Positions 9,764-21,553 of a DNA stretch of 64,000 bases are shown here, one piece after another. Under the pieces are notes generated by a model. It searched no databases. It was not told the origin of the DNA and saw only the letters and a program-made list of their open reading frames with translations. Position 1 is the first letter of the stretch; each line of letters begins with the position of its first letter. The stretch comes from Sphaerosporella brunnea (lineage: Eukaryota > Ascomycota > Pezizomycetes > Pezizales > Pyronemataceae): contig VXIS01000002.1 of NCBI GenBank assembly GCA_008704415.1, positions 186,001-250,000 on the forward strand, given 5' to 3'. The translations under genes were made by a program, and so were the position numbers.

Positions 9764-11479
9764 ATGCTGCGCTGCAGACTTCTGACCGCCGCGGCACTGC
9801 TTTTCAGCAGCATAGCAGGCGCCAATGAATTCGCACTGGTATGCAACTTACGCGGCTACCAGCTTTTGCCCTTACTAACACCACATCGTCTTCTGCAGAG
9901 CAATGGCGAAGAGCAGCAGCAATGCGCTGGAATGTACAGCAAATCCTCATGGGGCGGGACGGTAGATCCTGGGATCACAGTTCGACTCACGCCGACAGAG
10001 AGTCACAACGACATCGTCAGCCTTGTAATTTTCGAGTTCGAAGATGAGCCATTCCTGGGTCGGTTCACATCGCCGGATGATCGTCGTGAAAAGTCGTATA
10101 TCTGCACTCCGGACATGGTTACAGCCAGCATGTGCGAAAAGGGCCACGAAGGAGAATTCGTCGTCGCTGCAAACACCAATACTAGCAGTCATGGATCGAT
10201 TTTCACGACGGCAATACACCTGGCTGACAAGAAGCCGATTTATTATCCGATTAAACGTACCGGCTATTATTGCGTGTGGGCGGTGCCTTATACCCCTAAC
10301 GACCTCGAGTTTACCGGCGTCGTTACGTTTCAGAATTCGTATGGAGAGCTGCCGGCGTCGCAGATCCCGAAGCTGGCATTCTACGGCGGAATGACGATCG
10401 TGTATGCTGTGATTGCCGCGTTGTGGGCATTCCTGTATGTGCAGCACCGCCGCGACATCCTGCCGGTGCAGAATTACATCACGGCCATCATCATCTTCCT
10501 GATACTGGAGATGGCGATTACATGGGTATTTTACGACTACGAGAACCGTCATGGCACAAACGCGCTGTCCAAAGTCCTGATGACTCTCGTGGCGGTTCTG
10601 AACGCGGGAAGAAACTCGTTCAGCTTTTTCCTCCTGCTGATCGTCTGCATGGGCTACGGCGTCGTCAAGCCTTCCCTCGGCCCCCTCATGAAATATGTCC
10701 GCATTCTCGCCGTGCTACACTTCGTTTTCGGCGTGGTCTATGCGGTGGCTTCACTCACCATCACACCCGAGTCAGCTGGGCCGTTCGTGTTGCTCGTGAT
10801 TTTTCCGCTGGCAACAACCCTGACGGCGTTCTACATGTGGACCCTTAACTCGTTGAAAATGACGATGAAGGAGCTTGAGGAGCGTAAACAGCACCAGAAG
10901 GGACTTATGTACCGCCGACTCTGGTGGTGTCTCCTGACCAGTATCTTTGTGATTATTGGCTTCCTTTTCCTCAATTCTCTCACTTTTGCTGGTCACGGCT
11001 CTCCGGACTTTGGTCCTAAGCATTGGAAGATGAGATGGTTCGTCTTGGATGGTTGGCTCAACCTGGTTTACCTCGCCAATATCTGCACCATCGCTTACCT
11101 CTGGCGCCCCACTGCAAACAACCGCCGCTTTGCAATGTCGGATGAGTTGGCACAGGATGAAGACGGAGGCTTCGAGATCGCCAGCATTGGCGGTGGTAGC
11201 GAATTGGACGAGGATGAAGATGAGGAGAGGAAGAAGGATAAAGACATTGAGGCCACTGCCGGGCTCCGACCGGCTGAGAGCTCCTCGGGGTCTCATGCTG
11301 CTCCACCATCGCAACAACAACACCAAGCACATGATGAACCGATTTTTGAGGTGGGAGGGGGTGATGGGTGGAGTGATGGGGAGGTTATGAGCAGTGATGA
11401 GGAGTTGGACAGTGGGAAGAAGGCGAAGAAAGCGGGAGAGACGGAGAGATTGACGGGCGGTGGGAAGAAAAAGGATTGA
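9764..11479 (+). CDS. ptm1: Ptm1/GPR107-like GOST seven-transmembrane protein
   Basis: The first 22 or so residues form a signal peptide. A luminal domain with conserved Cys follows (residues about 25-200 after splicing), then seven hydrophobic helices between about 205 and 430, then an acidic and Lys-rich cytosolic tail. This matches the Golgi/endosomal GOST family (yeast Ptm1, animal GPR107/108), which acts in trafficking. A 60-bp intron is likely at 9839-9898 (gtatgc..ttactaac..ctgcag). It is a multiple of three and lacks stops, so it can be read through. Splicing joins EFAL to SNGEEQQQ and gives 551 residues; retention adds 20 residues just after the signal peptide, for 571. The strong donor, branch site and acceptor favour the spliced form. 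The tail ends in a Lys-rich stretch, KKKD. Confidence 0.88.
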   Translation: MLRCRLLTAAALLFSSIAGANEFALVCNLRGYQLLPLLTPHRLLQSNGEEQQQCAGMYSKSSWGGTVDPGITVRLTPTESHNDIVSLVIFEFEDEPFLGRFTSPDDRREKSYICTPDMVTASMCEKGHEGEFVVAANTNTSSHGSIFTTAIHLADKKPIYYPIKRTGYYCVWAVPYTPNDLEFTGVVTFQNSYGELPASQIPKLAFYGGMTIVYAVIAALWAFLYVQHRRDILPVQNYITAIIIFLILEMAITWVFYDYENRHGTNALSKVLMTLVAVLNAGRNSFSFFLLLIVCMGYGVVKPSLGPLMKYVRILAVLHFVFGVVYAVASLTITPESAGPFVLLVIFPLATTLTAFYMWTLNSLKMTMKELEERKQHQKGLMYRRLWWCLLTSIFVIIGFLFLNSLTFAGHGSPDFGPKHWKMRWFVLDGWLNLVYLANICTIAYLWRPTANNRRFAMSDELAQDEDGGFEIASIGGGSELDEDEDEERKKDKDIEATAGLRPAESSSGSHAAPPSQQQHQAHDEPIFEVGGGDGWSDGEVMSSDEELDSGKKAKKAGETERLTGGGKKKD

Positions 11480-12120
11480 GGCAGCGGTCTTTTTTTTCGT
11501 TGTGTTTTGATGGAGTATGAGTATGTATGTTGGTTTGATGATGAGAGTATCTTTTTTTTTTTTTTTTTTTTCCCTATGGTGTATGAATTGCGGACGAGAG
11601 ATGATTCCTCGAAATACAAAATGGAATAACATATACCACCTGACTTGCCATCGACTGCGGTGAGATGTTCCATCGACGGTTCGGCCTGCACCAGTCGTTT
11701 TTTGAGGAACATTAATTGCCGCAAACTAATAAATGCGCGATGTGGTGTTCTAAACTGTTGAGGGCGGTGTTGCAATTGCTGACACGCCTGCAAGTGCTGA
11801 TGTACGGCCGGCCAGCCTGGACAGGCCGCGACGGCAATACACACAAAAAAAGACGGTCCGAAGAGCGGCCCTCGCTCGCTCCCTTCCGATGGGCTGTGGC
11901 GAACCGAAAGCTTGGACCGCTATCTTGCATTTTGGTCCTAGCAGATCCGGGTCCACCAATCGATACGACGACGCAAAGTATGCGCGCGGGGGTCGGTCTC
12001 GGGGGCATTTTTTGTTTTGTTTTGTTTTGTTTTTTGATTCGCATTTTGCTGTAGCCGCTGAGACAGGCCGCCAACACGTCACTTGCTAATAATACAGCTT
12101 ATCGAAGCAGCATTCTACAG
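11480..12120. other. Intergenic, nothing recognised
   Basis: This is the 3' flank of the Ptm1-like gene. It includes T-tracts (11551-11570) and a TTTTG pentamer repeat near 12009-12031. No domain-bearing open frame is seen on either strand. Confidence 0.4.
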
Positions 12121-12381
12121 CTACATACTAAGCATCGGCTTCTTTCTGCTCGACGACTGACTGTGTCTGTTCTGTTTGGCGGGTTGGCCGCTTGTGGGCT
12201 GAGTGCTCGGGTGAAGCGAGAAGCGCGGATCGGTGGGGTATGTAGGATTTGCATCGCTGGGGATGGGTGGTGGTGGTGGTGGTGGTGGCGGTGGGTGCTT
12301 CGCTGGCTTGGATGGATGCCAGAGTGGATTCGCCGCGCCCAGCATGGCAGACAGGGCGGCCAGCAGCAGGGCACGCCCCAT
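12121..12381 (-). CDS. Candidate small secreted Pro-rich protein
   Basis: On the minus strand an 86-residue frame opens with MGRALLLAALSAMLGAANP, which looks like a cleavable signal peptide. A run of ten Pro and a Ser/Thr/Pro/Gln-rich tail follow, with no Cys and no known domain. The poly-Pro comes from a GGT repeat on the plus strand, so part of the frame is low complexity. The opposite strand encodes poly-Trp, which is plainly spurious. Treat it as a weak candidate that needs transcript support. The longer frame upstream to 12612 adds Arg/Glu-rich residues from a CTCTCCG repeat and is not credible. Confidence 0.25.
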   Translation of the reverse strand: MGRALLLAALSAMLGAANPLWHPSKPAKHPPPPPPPPPPIPSDANPTYPTDPRFSLHPSTQPTSGQPAKQNRHSQSSSRKKPMLSM

Positions 12382-12997
12382 ACATGTATGTAAGGGGGGA
12401 AGGAGTGTGTGTGAGATGAGGTTCCGTGCGCCGATAGTCGATGGTCGATATTCCAACGTTGGATGAAACAAGAGCGCTGTTGATCCCCACCGAACCGCCG
12501 CCCCTTGATTGAACCCCTTCACGCCCATCTTTTCTCTCTCCGCTCTGTCTCTCCGCTCTGTCTCTCCGCTCTGGCTCTGTCTCTCCGCTCTGTCTCTCAC
12601 CTTCGACTCCACATTCTTCGTCTTTCGAATCCCTCTGTCCTCCCCCCCCCCCCTCTTTTGCCCCCCCCCCCCCCTCCTTCTCTATCCCCAGCTTTTTATT
12701 CCATTCCAGCCGCCCACTTTATTTGTTCTTTTCTTCTTCGTTCCAGCCGCCGCTTGTCTGAACTATCTTCCTCCTGCCTACTTGACTTTCGACCTTCACA
12801 CACACACACCTTTTCGGCAGCACATGCCCATAGTCATCCATTCGTTCCGCAGAAGCAGGAGAAACCAACTCCCTGGCCATCATCGTAATCTTTTCAACGT
12901 TTTACCAATTTCATAGAAGAGGAACCAAAAAAAAGCACAGAGAGAGAGAGTCTAGAAAGACCAATTGCCTTCCGATCAACCAAATTCATTCGCAGTA
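12382..12997. other. Probable promoter and 5' leader of the Tea4-like gene
   Basis: CT-rich DNA with a ctctccg(ctctg) tandem repeat at about 12535-12600, two C-tracts (12642-12652, 12661-12674) and a CA repeat near 12797-12809. Such pyrimidine-rich leaders precede several genes in this window. Confidence 0.45.
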
Positions 12998-15442
12998 ATG
13001 CCCCGTCCGAATGCGGTGCGAGTGGGTATGCCATCCATCCATCCATCCCACCCCTTTCCCGCAGCAGCACTCGCGCACGTGCCGTTTCGACATTGCTTGA
13101 AGCTTCAATCTCCTACGTTCCTGGGCTAAACCGAGTTATCTCTCTCCTGCCGCAGATACCCAGCCTCGCGATGGCCCCATAGCAGCGGACCACATCCACG
13201 CGCCGAGTGATTCCTCGCACACCATGAACGGCTACGGCCCCTCCCAGAGTCAGGCAATACGGAACGTCACCGAAGAGCAAGCGCAGGCGCAACCGCAGCA
13301 GCAGCATAAGCATCAACAGATGGGGCAGCAAGAAGGAGAGGAGCTAGATCGGGAGCTAGCGGACGTTGAAGAAGTCGCGGGCGATTCGGAAAGCGAGGAC
13401 GATGAGCTGGATAAGATGAGCAGTTCCCCTAGCATCACGGACGAGGATATCGACTTCGAACTCGTCTATGCGCTGCATCATTTCAAGGCTACCGTCGAGG
13501 GCCAGGCAAATGCTGCGAAGGGCGAACATATGGTCCTCCTCGATGATAGTAATTCTTATTGGTGGCTCGTGAGGATCGTTCGCGATTCCTCTGTTGGTCG
13601 GTCGATGTCTGCGTCTCGCTGCGCCGATTGGGAGGCTGATGGTCGCAGGTTACCTTCCCGCCGAACACATCGAGACTGGAAATGAACGGCTGGCGCGATT
13701 GAATAAGCATCGGAACATCGACTTGGCGGCTAACATGCTCAGCGATTCGTCGCCCGAAAAGATCAGAAACCCTCTCAAGAAGGCGATGCGAAGGCGAAAT
13801 GCCAAAACGGTCGTGTTCACGGATCCCATTTATCACGAAGCTTCCGAGTACGAATACAGCTCTGAGGAAGAGGGTGAGGAGGGTGAGGGCGCGGAGGGCG
13901 AATATGAAGGGGAGGGGGGAAATGTGGAAGTGCATCGCGAGGCAGCTGGAACGGATTCTTCGGCCAAAGGTAATACAAATGGAGCCCTGAAGGACGCGGC
14001 CGAGACGGTAGGGAAGGTCAAGAAGGCGCCCGTCAGCGTCCTCAACCCCCCAAGCGACCCGAGGACCAGCAGCGAGAGCAGCGGCAGTAGTCGAAAGGGT
14101 AGCGAGGACAGCATCAAGCTGCGGCCAAACCCGGCGCCTTTGGCTTTACGGCATCCGGACTCTGTCATTTTCCGTGACGAGAACACGGGAACCAAGAAGT
14201 TGACCCTGACGCCCAATCTACTCCGCGACGATGATACCAGCACAAATCCTACTAAACCAGAGGTTAGCAAGGGAAGCTCTTCACTCGATCGAGAGGGCCA
14301 ACGGCCGAGAGCGGAGGGAGTTTTATCACCGCCTCCCGGTAAGACTGGTGGCAGGCTGAGGAAAGGTAGTGTGCTGGGAAATCTGTTCAAGAAGCGGAAC
14401 AAGAAGGGTCGGAAGGATGAGGAGGAAGAGGTTGAGGAATGGCTGGCCCAGGCGGCGGAAAAGAAGTCGCTCGACAGCACGCGATCGGGTGATACGCCGA
14501 AGGAATCGCCGAATGGGTGGGGCGAAGAGACTAGGAAGCAGGGGGAGGAAGCGCAACTTGTCGAGGCGCAGAGGAGGCAGCAGGAAGCTCAGCGGCAGCA
14601 GCAACAGGAACGGCCGAGGGAGGATGAACAGACGGATCGGGAAACGCAGAGAAGGGCACAACAGGCTACAGCCGTTACCGCATCGACAATACGACGAGTT
14701 GAGTCGGTTGAGGCCAGGAATTCTCCGTCCTCCGCTCTTCAAGCGCCGTATCGACAGCAATCACCGGTGGAAACCAGAAAACCCGAACCCCAACAGGACC
14801 TAAACGTCCAAGTCCCCGACCAATCCCGAGCAAGGTCGCCAAATGTGGCGCCTATCGACACCAACGTATGGTCACATCCGCAGCAACGCAAGGTATCAGT
14901 TTCCGAGGAGCGGCCGGCCTACTCGCCGATGCGGTACCAGCCGGCCCGGCAGCAGGACTTCTCCCGACAACAGGACTACCAGCAGGAACGCATCGTCGAG
15001 CGGTTATCAGAGTCTCCGGAGCAAATCACGTTCCATGACGCTGCGGAACGGCCAGACACATCTTCGGGCGATGAAACATCGTCTTTGGAAATGATCGACC
15101 GCTCTTCGACGTTCGAAACCACCACGACTTCACCTGGTAGCGGTGAGGAGAGCGGCCACACGATTACCCGGACGTGGTCGGACTGGAGCTTGAGGACCTA
15201 CTTTGAGGAAGACGATGATGTCAAGGACATGTTGATAGTAGTGCAGCAGGACAAGGGCGAGATTTCTCCGCAGAAACAGCATCCCGAGATTGCGCCGCTG
15301 TTTGCGGACTCGTCCAGGAGATTGGATGATATAACCAAGGTATGTTTTCCCGTTTGATGCAAAAAAAGCATGCTGACGGTAGGATTAGCAACTAGATGGA
15401 ATGCTAGGGCAATGGATGTCGCGGAGAAGGGCCCGCCGATGA
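12998..15442 (+). CDS. tea4: Tea4/Bud14-like SH3 polarity protein with PP1-binding motif
   Basis: The exons are 12998-13025, 13156-13596, 13649-15339 and 15389-15442, giving 737 residues. A short first exon (MPRPNAVRV) joins an acidic segment, then an SH3 domain at about 110-170 (VYALHHFKATVEG..WWLVRIV..GYLPAEHIE) that is split by intron 2. KTVVF at about 207-211 fits the RVxF-type PP1 docking motif and is followed by the conserved SEYEYSSEEE. The rest is disordered, Gln/Arg-rich and Ser-rich. The small last exon gives QLDGMLGQWMSRRRARR. Tea4/Bud14 family proteins recruit PP1 to cell tips and direct polarised growth and microtubule-linked polarity markers. Intron 2 has an unusual donor, gtcggt; the other splice sites are normal. 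Confidence 0.85.
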
Positions 15443-17436
15443 GACTTGATAATGTTATATACCCCGTTTTCCTTTGGTGTTGGATTGCGTTGTTTACCGT
15501 CTGTTCGCTGTTTTAATGCCCCGTTATGAAACTTGAAATGACCATTTGCTTTTTTGCCCTTTTTTTTTCTTGTTCATTTTTTCCCTTTTCTTTTTACTGC
15601 TTCAGGTGTACACTTCGGCGGATTCAAAAACCTGTGGTTTCTACTATCCATCATGTTCTCTTTCTTGATACACACACACTCTCTCTCTTTGCAATTTAGT
15701 TTTTTCCCGGGGGGGGGGGGGGCTTTTGTGAATTTTTATTTTTTTGCTATGTGGGCTGGGATTCCTATCTTGCTTGTGAAAGGGGAGTTTCTTCGTGTCG
15801 TTCTCTGTCTTTGAACAACTTATTATTATTATTCTTCTTCTACTGTGTATTATTGTGTAGTTGTCCTTTTTCATCTTATTCTGGCGGCGGCCCTGCTTTG
15901 ATCTACATACATCATACATTGATCTCGGGTTCAATTTGTGGTGATGGGCTGTGATATTACCAAAACACCCACCACAGTAAGCTATACGTGAGGGAAGTAC
16001 CAGCCAATTTGGTACTACCTGTACAACCAGTACTCCATTAGGCAGTATTTGGACCGACCCAAGATAAAGATGATTTGTATCATCTGTCATGGTTGATAGG
16101 TGGGCCTTGGAGTTGGGGCTGGGTGATTTCCGGTGAAGGCATGTCTCCAGCTAGATCCATTTGACTTTACCGCACGGAATACTCAAGGTTTTCCATATGC
16201 CCTGACGCGGCGGCATTGCATAAACACCTCCAGTCCTTCAAACCATATAACCCTAACTCCGCCTCCGAAGAAACGAACGCCTTCTTCCATGGCTTCCCAA
16301 AAGCCTCGCGTCCTCGAAGGACTACCTTTGTTTGGAGCACTTGGAACACTGCAGCGTGGGTTTCGTGGCTGGTTGTGCAGCCTGGCTCTAAAGTAGGCAG
16401 TGGTGAATAGGGGGCGCTGGCCTGGTGTGTTGATTGAAGGGATATAGTTGGTGAGTGATGGAGAGTGAAGGCGTCTTCGAGCCATGGAGTAGTGGAAGCT
16501 AAAACCCCAGAATTTCGCGCTCTGTGAGAGGTGGTGGGTGGATGGGGCTTGCGGGGTATTTACTTACACATAACTCCCGGGCAGTGATCACTAGAGCGGC
16601 GGCCTGCATGCAGAGAAGGGTACTGCGATGGCAGAAGGGGTTTCCGCTGTAACCCAGGCCACAAAGTATTTGCTGTACGGCGCTCCCGTGGAATGCCCAT
16701 GTGCACATCCAATTACGCCTTCGCAAACAAAACAAATACCCGTTCGCAAAGAACATGCTCACATCAAATCTAATTACCCCGATAACGCAGATATACATGC
16801 GCCCCTACTTTAGTAGGAGGCGGAGTGATGGATGGTGCTTCACAGATAATCACTCTGTATGCTCTTGAAGTTGAACGGCCAGCTTGCCTGGTTGCGAGGC
16901 TGTTTGAGCTAAGGCAAATTGCTTGCCCGGAGGCTGTCTAACTAAGCCCAGGCCACTCGGCGATTTTGGTAGACTTCTGAGAACACGGCTGCTAGTAGTG
17001 TATCGACATGATAGGATCAATGGGAAGTGGTCTTTTCAGTCCTGAAAATGGGGATCGAAAGACATTTTAACATAAAATGAGACTCCGTGGGACGGAAAAA
17101 TTACTCGAGCCACGAAAGCTCCAAGTGGTTTCCATGGGACATGCATAAAGTTCCCTGAACCGGTGGAATCCAAATACGGGAAGGTCAAAATCAGTCCAAG
17201 GAAAGCACGAACACATGCTTGGCTTCTACTCATTGTCTGCCCTCCCTCCCTTCCCATCCTATGCGTGTTTCTCTAACCTATACCCATCCACCCTCCACCC
17301 GATTTTTGGATTTCCAAACTTCCGGCTCCTACATCGACTCCCTTCGGATCTTCCTGAGAGGGTTTCCGTCTTCTGCTTCTTTTTCTTTCCGCTGGTCTCT
17401 TCTCTAGTCTTGACTCCATTCATCTCTTCTGCACTC
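15443..17436. other. Intergenic, no supported gene
   Basis: Starts with T-rich 3' flank of the Tea4-like gene and a G14 tract (15709-15722). Two overlapping short frames near 16133-16485, on opposite strands, have no recognisable domain. The rest looks non-coding. Confidence 0.4.
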
Positions 17437-17926
17437 GCAACGAGGACACTCTATTCTCTCTGCTCCCGAACCGGAAGGACTACTCTCCCTCCCTCCGAGA
17501 GACACTCGAAGCTGCAAGCATGACCGGCTACCGCCCTCAGAGTCGAACTGAGCATGGGGTGGCCGGATCCTCTGCAGACAGCTCTCGAACTGATGCTCGA
17601 CGAGGCTGGGAGTGGTAGGTCCGGATGGGTTAAGGACATGAAGGACTGGAGGTGCTTCTCAGGGGAGTTGCTGCTCGAGTATGTATGAGAACAGGCACTT
17701 GCAACGAGGACACTCTATTCTCTCTGCTCCCGAACCGGAAGGACTACTCTCCCTCCCTACTAGAGACACTCGAAGCTACAAGCATGACCGGCTACTGCCC
17801 TCAGAGTCGAACTGAGCATGGGGTGGCCGGATCCTCTGCAAATAGCTCTCGAACTGATGCTCGACGAGGCTGGGAGTGGCAGGTCCGGATGGGTTAAGGA
17901 CATGAAGGACTGGAGCTGCTTTTCGG
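17437..17926. repeat. Tandem duplication, two ~225-bp copies 264 bp apart
   Basis: Copy 1 (17437-17661) and copy 2 (17701-17926) both start GCAACGAGGACACTCTATTC and both end with AAGGACATGAAGGACTGGAG followed by a variant tgcttctc/tgcttttc. They differ at only a few positions. A shorter degraded similarity (GCGAGCATGGGGTGGC) follows at about 18077. The copies show no clear coding potential. Confidence 0.85.
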
Positions 17927-19565
17927 GAAAGTCAAAGTCAGATGAATTGGAGGAGTGTAACGTGCTATGCACTTGGGGATCACTTGAAGTATCGTCAACA
18001 CTTGCTATCACGGTCATCTACTTTCCTAGAGAACGCTAGGTACCGGGGTACTCGTCTCTGCCCTCGCACTCGTATGCGAGCATGGGGTGGCTAGGTAAAT
18101 CCTTTGATTATCAGTGTTGCTTGGGCGAGCTGGGAGTTTGGTGGGTAGGCATGACATACTTAAGCTATGTTCTTCGAGGAAATTGTCGAGTCGGCTGGTT
18201 GGACTTTTGGACAGCCTGTTACGGCTCGGGAGTCGTGTTGTTTTGGCATTTCGACTTCGTTGTGTCTATAGCCGTGTCATTCTTAATGATCCAATGCTAG
18301 AATCAACGTGTTTATTTTCTGCATGTATCCTAATTAGGTCATGACAGACCTCCGCTCATCCCAACCCATATCCTGTCCGTCGCCTTAACGTCGGTAGTCA
18401 GTACCTGTTATGCGTTAAGGCAAACCCCTGAGAGATAATATATAATCCCCATGGCTAACAACTATATCCCCTAGCTAGCGTGTATCTGGTGCTTTCTCGG
18501 CAAAAAATAGACGCGGCGCACAGGCGGCGGAATTGCTTCATATAATACACCTTATGGTTGGGGACTCCTAGTCACTGTGGGATTTCTGACATTCATTTCG
18601 CTTAGTAACACATACAAAAGTGCCGATGAGCGTGAATCTGCCTTTTTTGACCATAACTGACATTTGTCCCCGGGGAGGGTCCTATTTTCTCAACAACCAG
18701 GCAGAATTCGGAAATTCTGAGTTAATCAGTCGATAGAGCGAGCGAAAACTAGGCCCCTGATAGTGTTATTTTTTAAAATAACTTTTTTTTGGTGGAGGAT
18801 GCTCTGTCCAAAGTCAGGGTACCCAAACCCCTCCGTCTTTAGGTGTTCCCAACCATATCGGTTTAAATGGGCGAAAATTGTGTATGGCCTGAGAATATAA
18901 GGTTGCGCCACCGCGTGGTGAGATGAGCAGAGCTTTAACCTATGAACCTTGGAAGGTAGAAAGATTGGAGGCCTTTTGTTGTCATCGGGCTCCACGATTT
19001 CTTGCTGCATTGCCCTTGAAATTGCCGTGGTCGTTGGGGTTTTCACAGAGTTTCAATGTTATTTCCCACCTTGCAAAGGATGCTATATTCCGTAATAATG
19101 TGATTTGTGTTAATTTATAAAGGGAGCTCTGAAGCTGCAAGCTGATGTGACGTGTTAAGTTCTGACTTGGATTTTCTGATCTTTGGGATATCCTTAACGA
19201 CTCATACCATTCATTAACCAATCATGCATCACTTTCTCCCAAAAATTCTGTTCCAGCTGATCCAGCCCCCCCCCCCCCGGCGGCCTTTTGATCAATTTCC
19301 AAGAGTCTGCCTCCTCTTGCTGCTTTCCCCTTTCTTCGCAGTCCTTGTGGGGCTGTTTTTCTGGCTACCGGAGACCTTGAGCTCGACGGTCGACTTCGTG
19401 GTGATTTTCACGCGTTGCTGACCATCACACAAACTCAATGATTCCATACTTGAAATAACTATTTCCGGGCTGGGATTCACCGCTTGTCCGAATTCTGAGT
19501 TGTCAGTTGAAACGGGTTTCTTGCCGGTCCTAGAAACTCCATGTTAGGATGGTTCGAATTCGATC
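17927..19565. other. Gene-poor intergenic region
   Basis: No gene is recognised on either strand. Short frames of up to about 106 codons lack domains. There is a C-tract at 19267-19278. A CTGATAGTGTTATT motif at 18758 resembles the arm of the foldback near 5199. Confidence 0.4.
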
Positions 19566-20866
19566 TCAGCGAACTCTGAATACTAACCATTGGGGAGGAA
19601 AGAAGTTACTGAGGCCCGAGATGCGCGGCTGCCATGTCGATGAGGAGCTGGATTCCTCCTTACACGACTCTTCGTCCTTATGTTTGTTGCGTGGACTTCC
19701 CTGATATCGTCTAGTTGGAGTTGGTGATTTCCTGGGTCGCGCCTTGGGTGAAAGGGAATACGGCTCTGCCTCGAGCCTTTCAGCGTGGGGCTTAAGCTTC
19801 TCAATAACCCAAGGTTTGAAGGTATCAAGTGCCCAACGTTTCGCCGTGTCGACGATGTACAAGAGTTTACACGCATCATCCCGGCCAGTTATGTCACCAT
19901 TCCACAACTGGGAAAACCTCTAAGTCCGCCCAGATTAGTATGTTTCTCAGCAGAGCAAAGTAGTACAAAGTGGGGAGTGCTCGAGTGTTGTGTGTGAGAA
20001 GAAAAGAGGGGGAGGTGGTGGGAGGCGCACCGTCCGATCTTCGTATCTATAGCAGAGGAAGAGGGCCCATTTCGCCCCGACGCTTATGAATGCGATCGTT
20101 GGTGGGGGGCGTTCATCTCCTTGGGCCAACTGACAAACACCCAAGGTACATAACGTGGCGCAAGTAGCCGCCTGATCGTATGCCTTGGCCCAGTGCTCGT
20201 CTTCGTCTTGCTTGGCCTCATGTACGGCCCACGGAAAATACAGACACTGTTTGGATAGTGGACTGATCCAAACGGGCTTCTCGCCGCCGCCAAGACGGTC
20301 AAGAAACTCTCTGTCGAAACAACTATTGACCCGCCCGACAGGTTTGTGTGGGATTCTCCTTAAACCCGAAAAGACGGTCAGGATAACGGCGCGTCCACTC
20401 ATTTTTCGCATCAAGGGATTCGAAAGCTTTCTGGGTAATTGAAGGTTTCGCATAGCTGCAGCGTGTATCAGTGTATGATCAACCATGAAAAGGAATAAGA
20501 ATGTGTATTTCTGTCGTCCTACCATCTCAGACCATCTGGCTCCGAACTCATTCCCTGGAAGACCTGCTCATTCACCTGGCGATCCCAGACTTCTTCGTGC
20601 CAGTGATAATCCAGCTTGCCAGGTTCGCAGGCCTTCTGCCAAAGTGTCTCGACTCGAAGTGTATCGACCGGTTCTGTTTCTGGGAAGTCAAGAAGTATCT
20701 TCTTGAGGTGGATGACTTGCTCCAGACAGCTTCTCGGGGAATCTTGCCCATCCCGCAAAAAAGGGTCATCGAGACGGAGGTCAATCGAATGAGCTTCCAG
20801 CGCCCTCATTGCATCGTCAACAGTTTTTATTTTGGAAGTCTCCCCTGAGCATGTCGAGGTTACCAT
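19566..20866 (-). CDS. Fungal PD-(D/E)XK nuclease-like domain protein
   Basis: A three-exon minus-strand model fits: 20866-20533, 20455-20031 and 19919-19566, for 370 residues. All junctions stay in frame and have GT..AG ends. The parts resemble the fungal-specific PD-(D/E)XK-like family: a helical start (TVDDAMRALEAHSIDLRLDD..), a W-x-x-x-V-N segment, then WISPLSKQCLYFPWAVHEAKQ with the E-x-K of the nuclease core, then an Ala/Cys-rich helix, then LWNGDITGRDDACKLLYIVD..WALDTFKPWVIEKLKP. The C-terminal tail is Ser/Lys/Arg-rich. Members are often found in multiple diverged copies in accessory DNA, and the function is unknown. The setting here is repeat-rich. The first exon could extend upstream, and the last few codons depend on whether a final splice exists. 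Confidence 0.55.
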
Positions 20867-21553
20867 GGTCGGAATGGGGCAAGTTTTTCAAAGATGAAAA
20901 TGCTGGATAGGTATGTGGATTCGCAGAAAGCTGTGGGTTTCGTTCTGTACGGTTGCAACAAGCCCCGACGAGCCTTATAGACCCCACCTCGTGGCCATCA
21001 CTTGACCAGTTGAACCGGAGTTAGTGGACGCTGGAAAACACCGCCACCCCTCAGGAGAAGCGCCTGCATTGACGACACCCAATCCGCTGTACCACTTGCC
21101 GAAAAAATTGCTCATGCTATTTAGCTACCCGATATCCAACAGTGTGGGTTGGGTGATTTTGTATTGGATCCCACGGACGTTTTCGTTGAACGCGGTTATT
21201 TCGCCGCTGATAGTGGCACTTACATCCCGCGATAGACGATCTATTTCTGCCGCGATATGTACATAAACTAACCGCGGCAAATTTAAAGGACCGCGAGTGG
21301 ATCCTGCAAAACCTCGCCGAGTTAACTTAGTACCACCTCCTTTTTCAGTGATAACCAGACTCCACTCGCCCCGAAGTCATCCATGCATTCTGTTGGAAAG
21401 GAACGCGCATTGCGATTTTTTTTTCTGAGACAAACATAGCGTACATACATACATGTATGTGGTTACACCACAGAGCTGGAGAAGATGCACGTCACCGATA
21501 CTCACTCGAGTGCTTTCACCTGTGCCGATTGACTGTTAAACCAACCCAGTTTC
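20867..21553. other. Intergenic, nothing recognised
   Basis: Contains the upstream flank of the PD-(D/E)XK-like gene. A short CATACATACATGTATG repeat lies near 21443-21458. The last 14-16 bases (21538-21553) are the left target-site duplication of the next element. Confidence 0.4.

Noticed and set aside
12163..12393. Plus-strand frame with a poly-Trp run
   Set aside because: It is the GGT repeat read in the wrong frame. Such a Trp run is not credible in a real protein.
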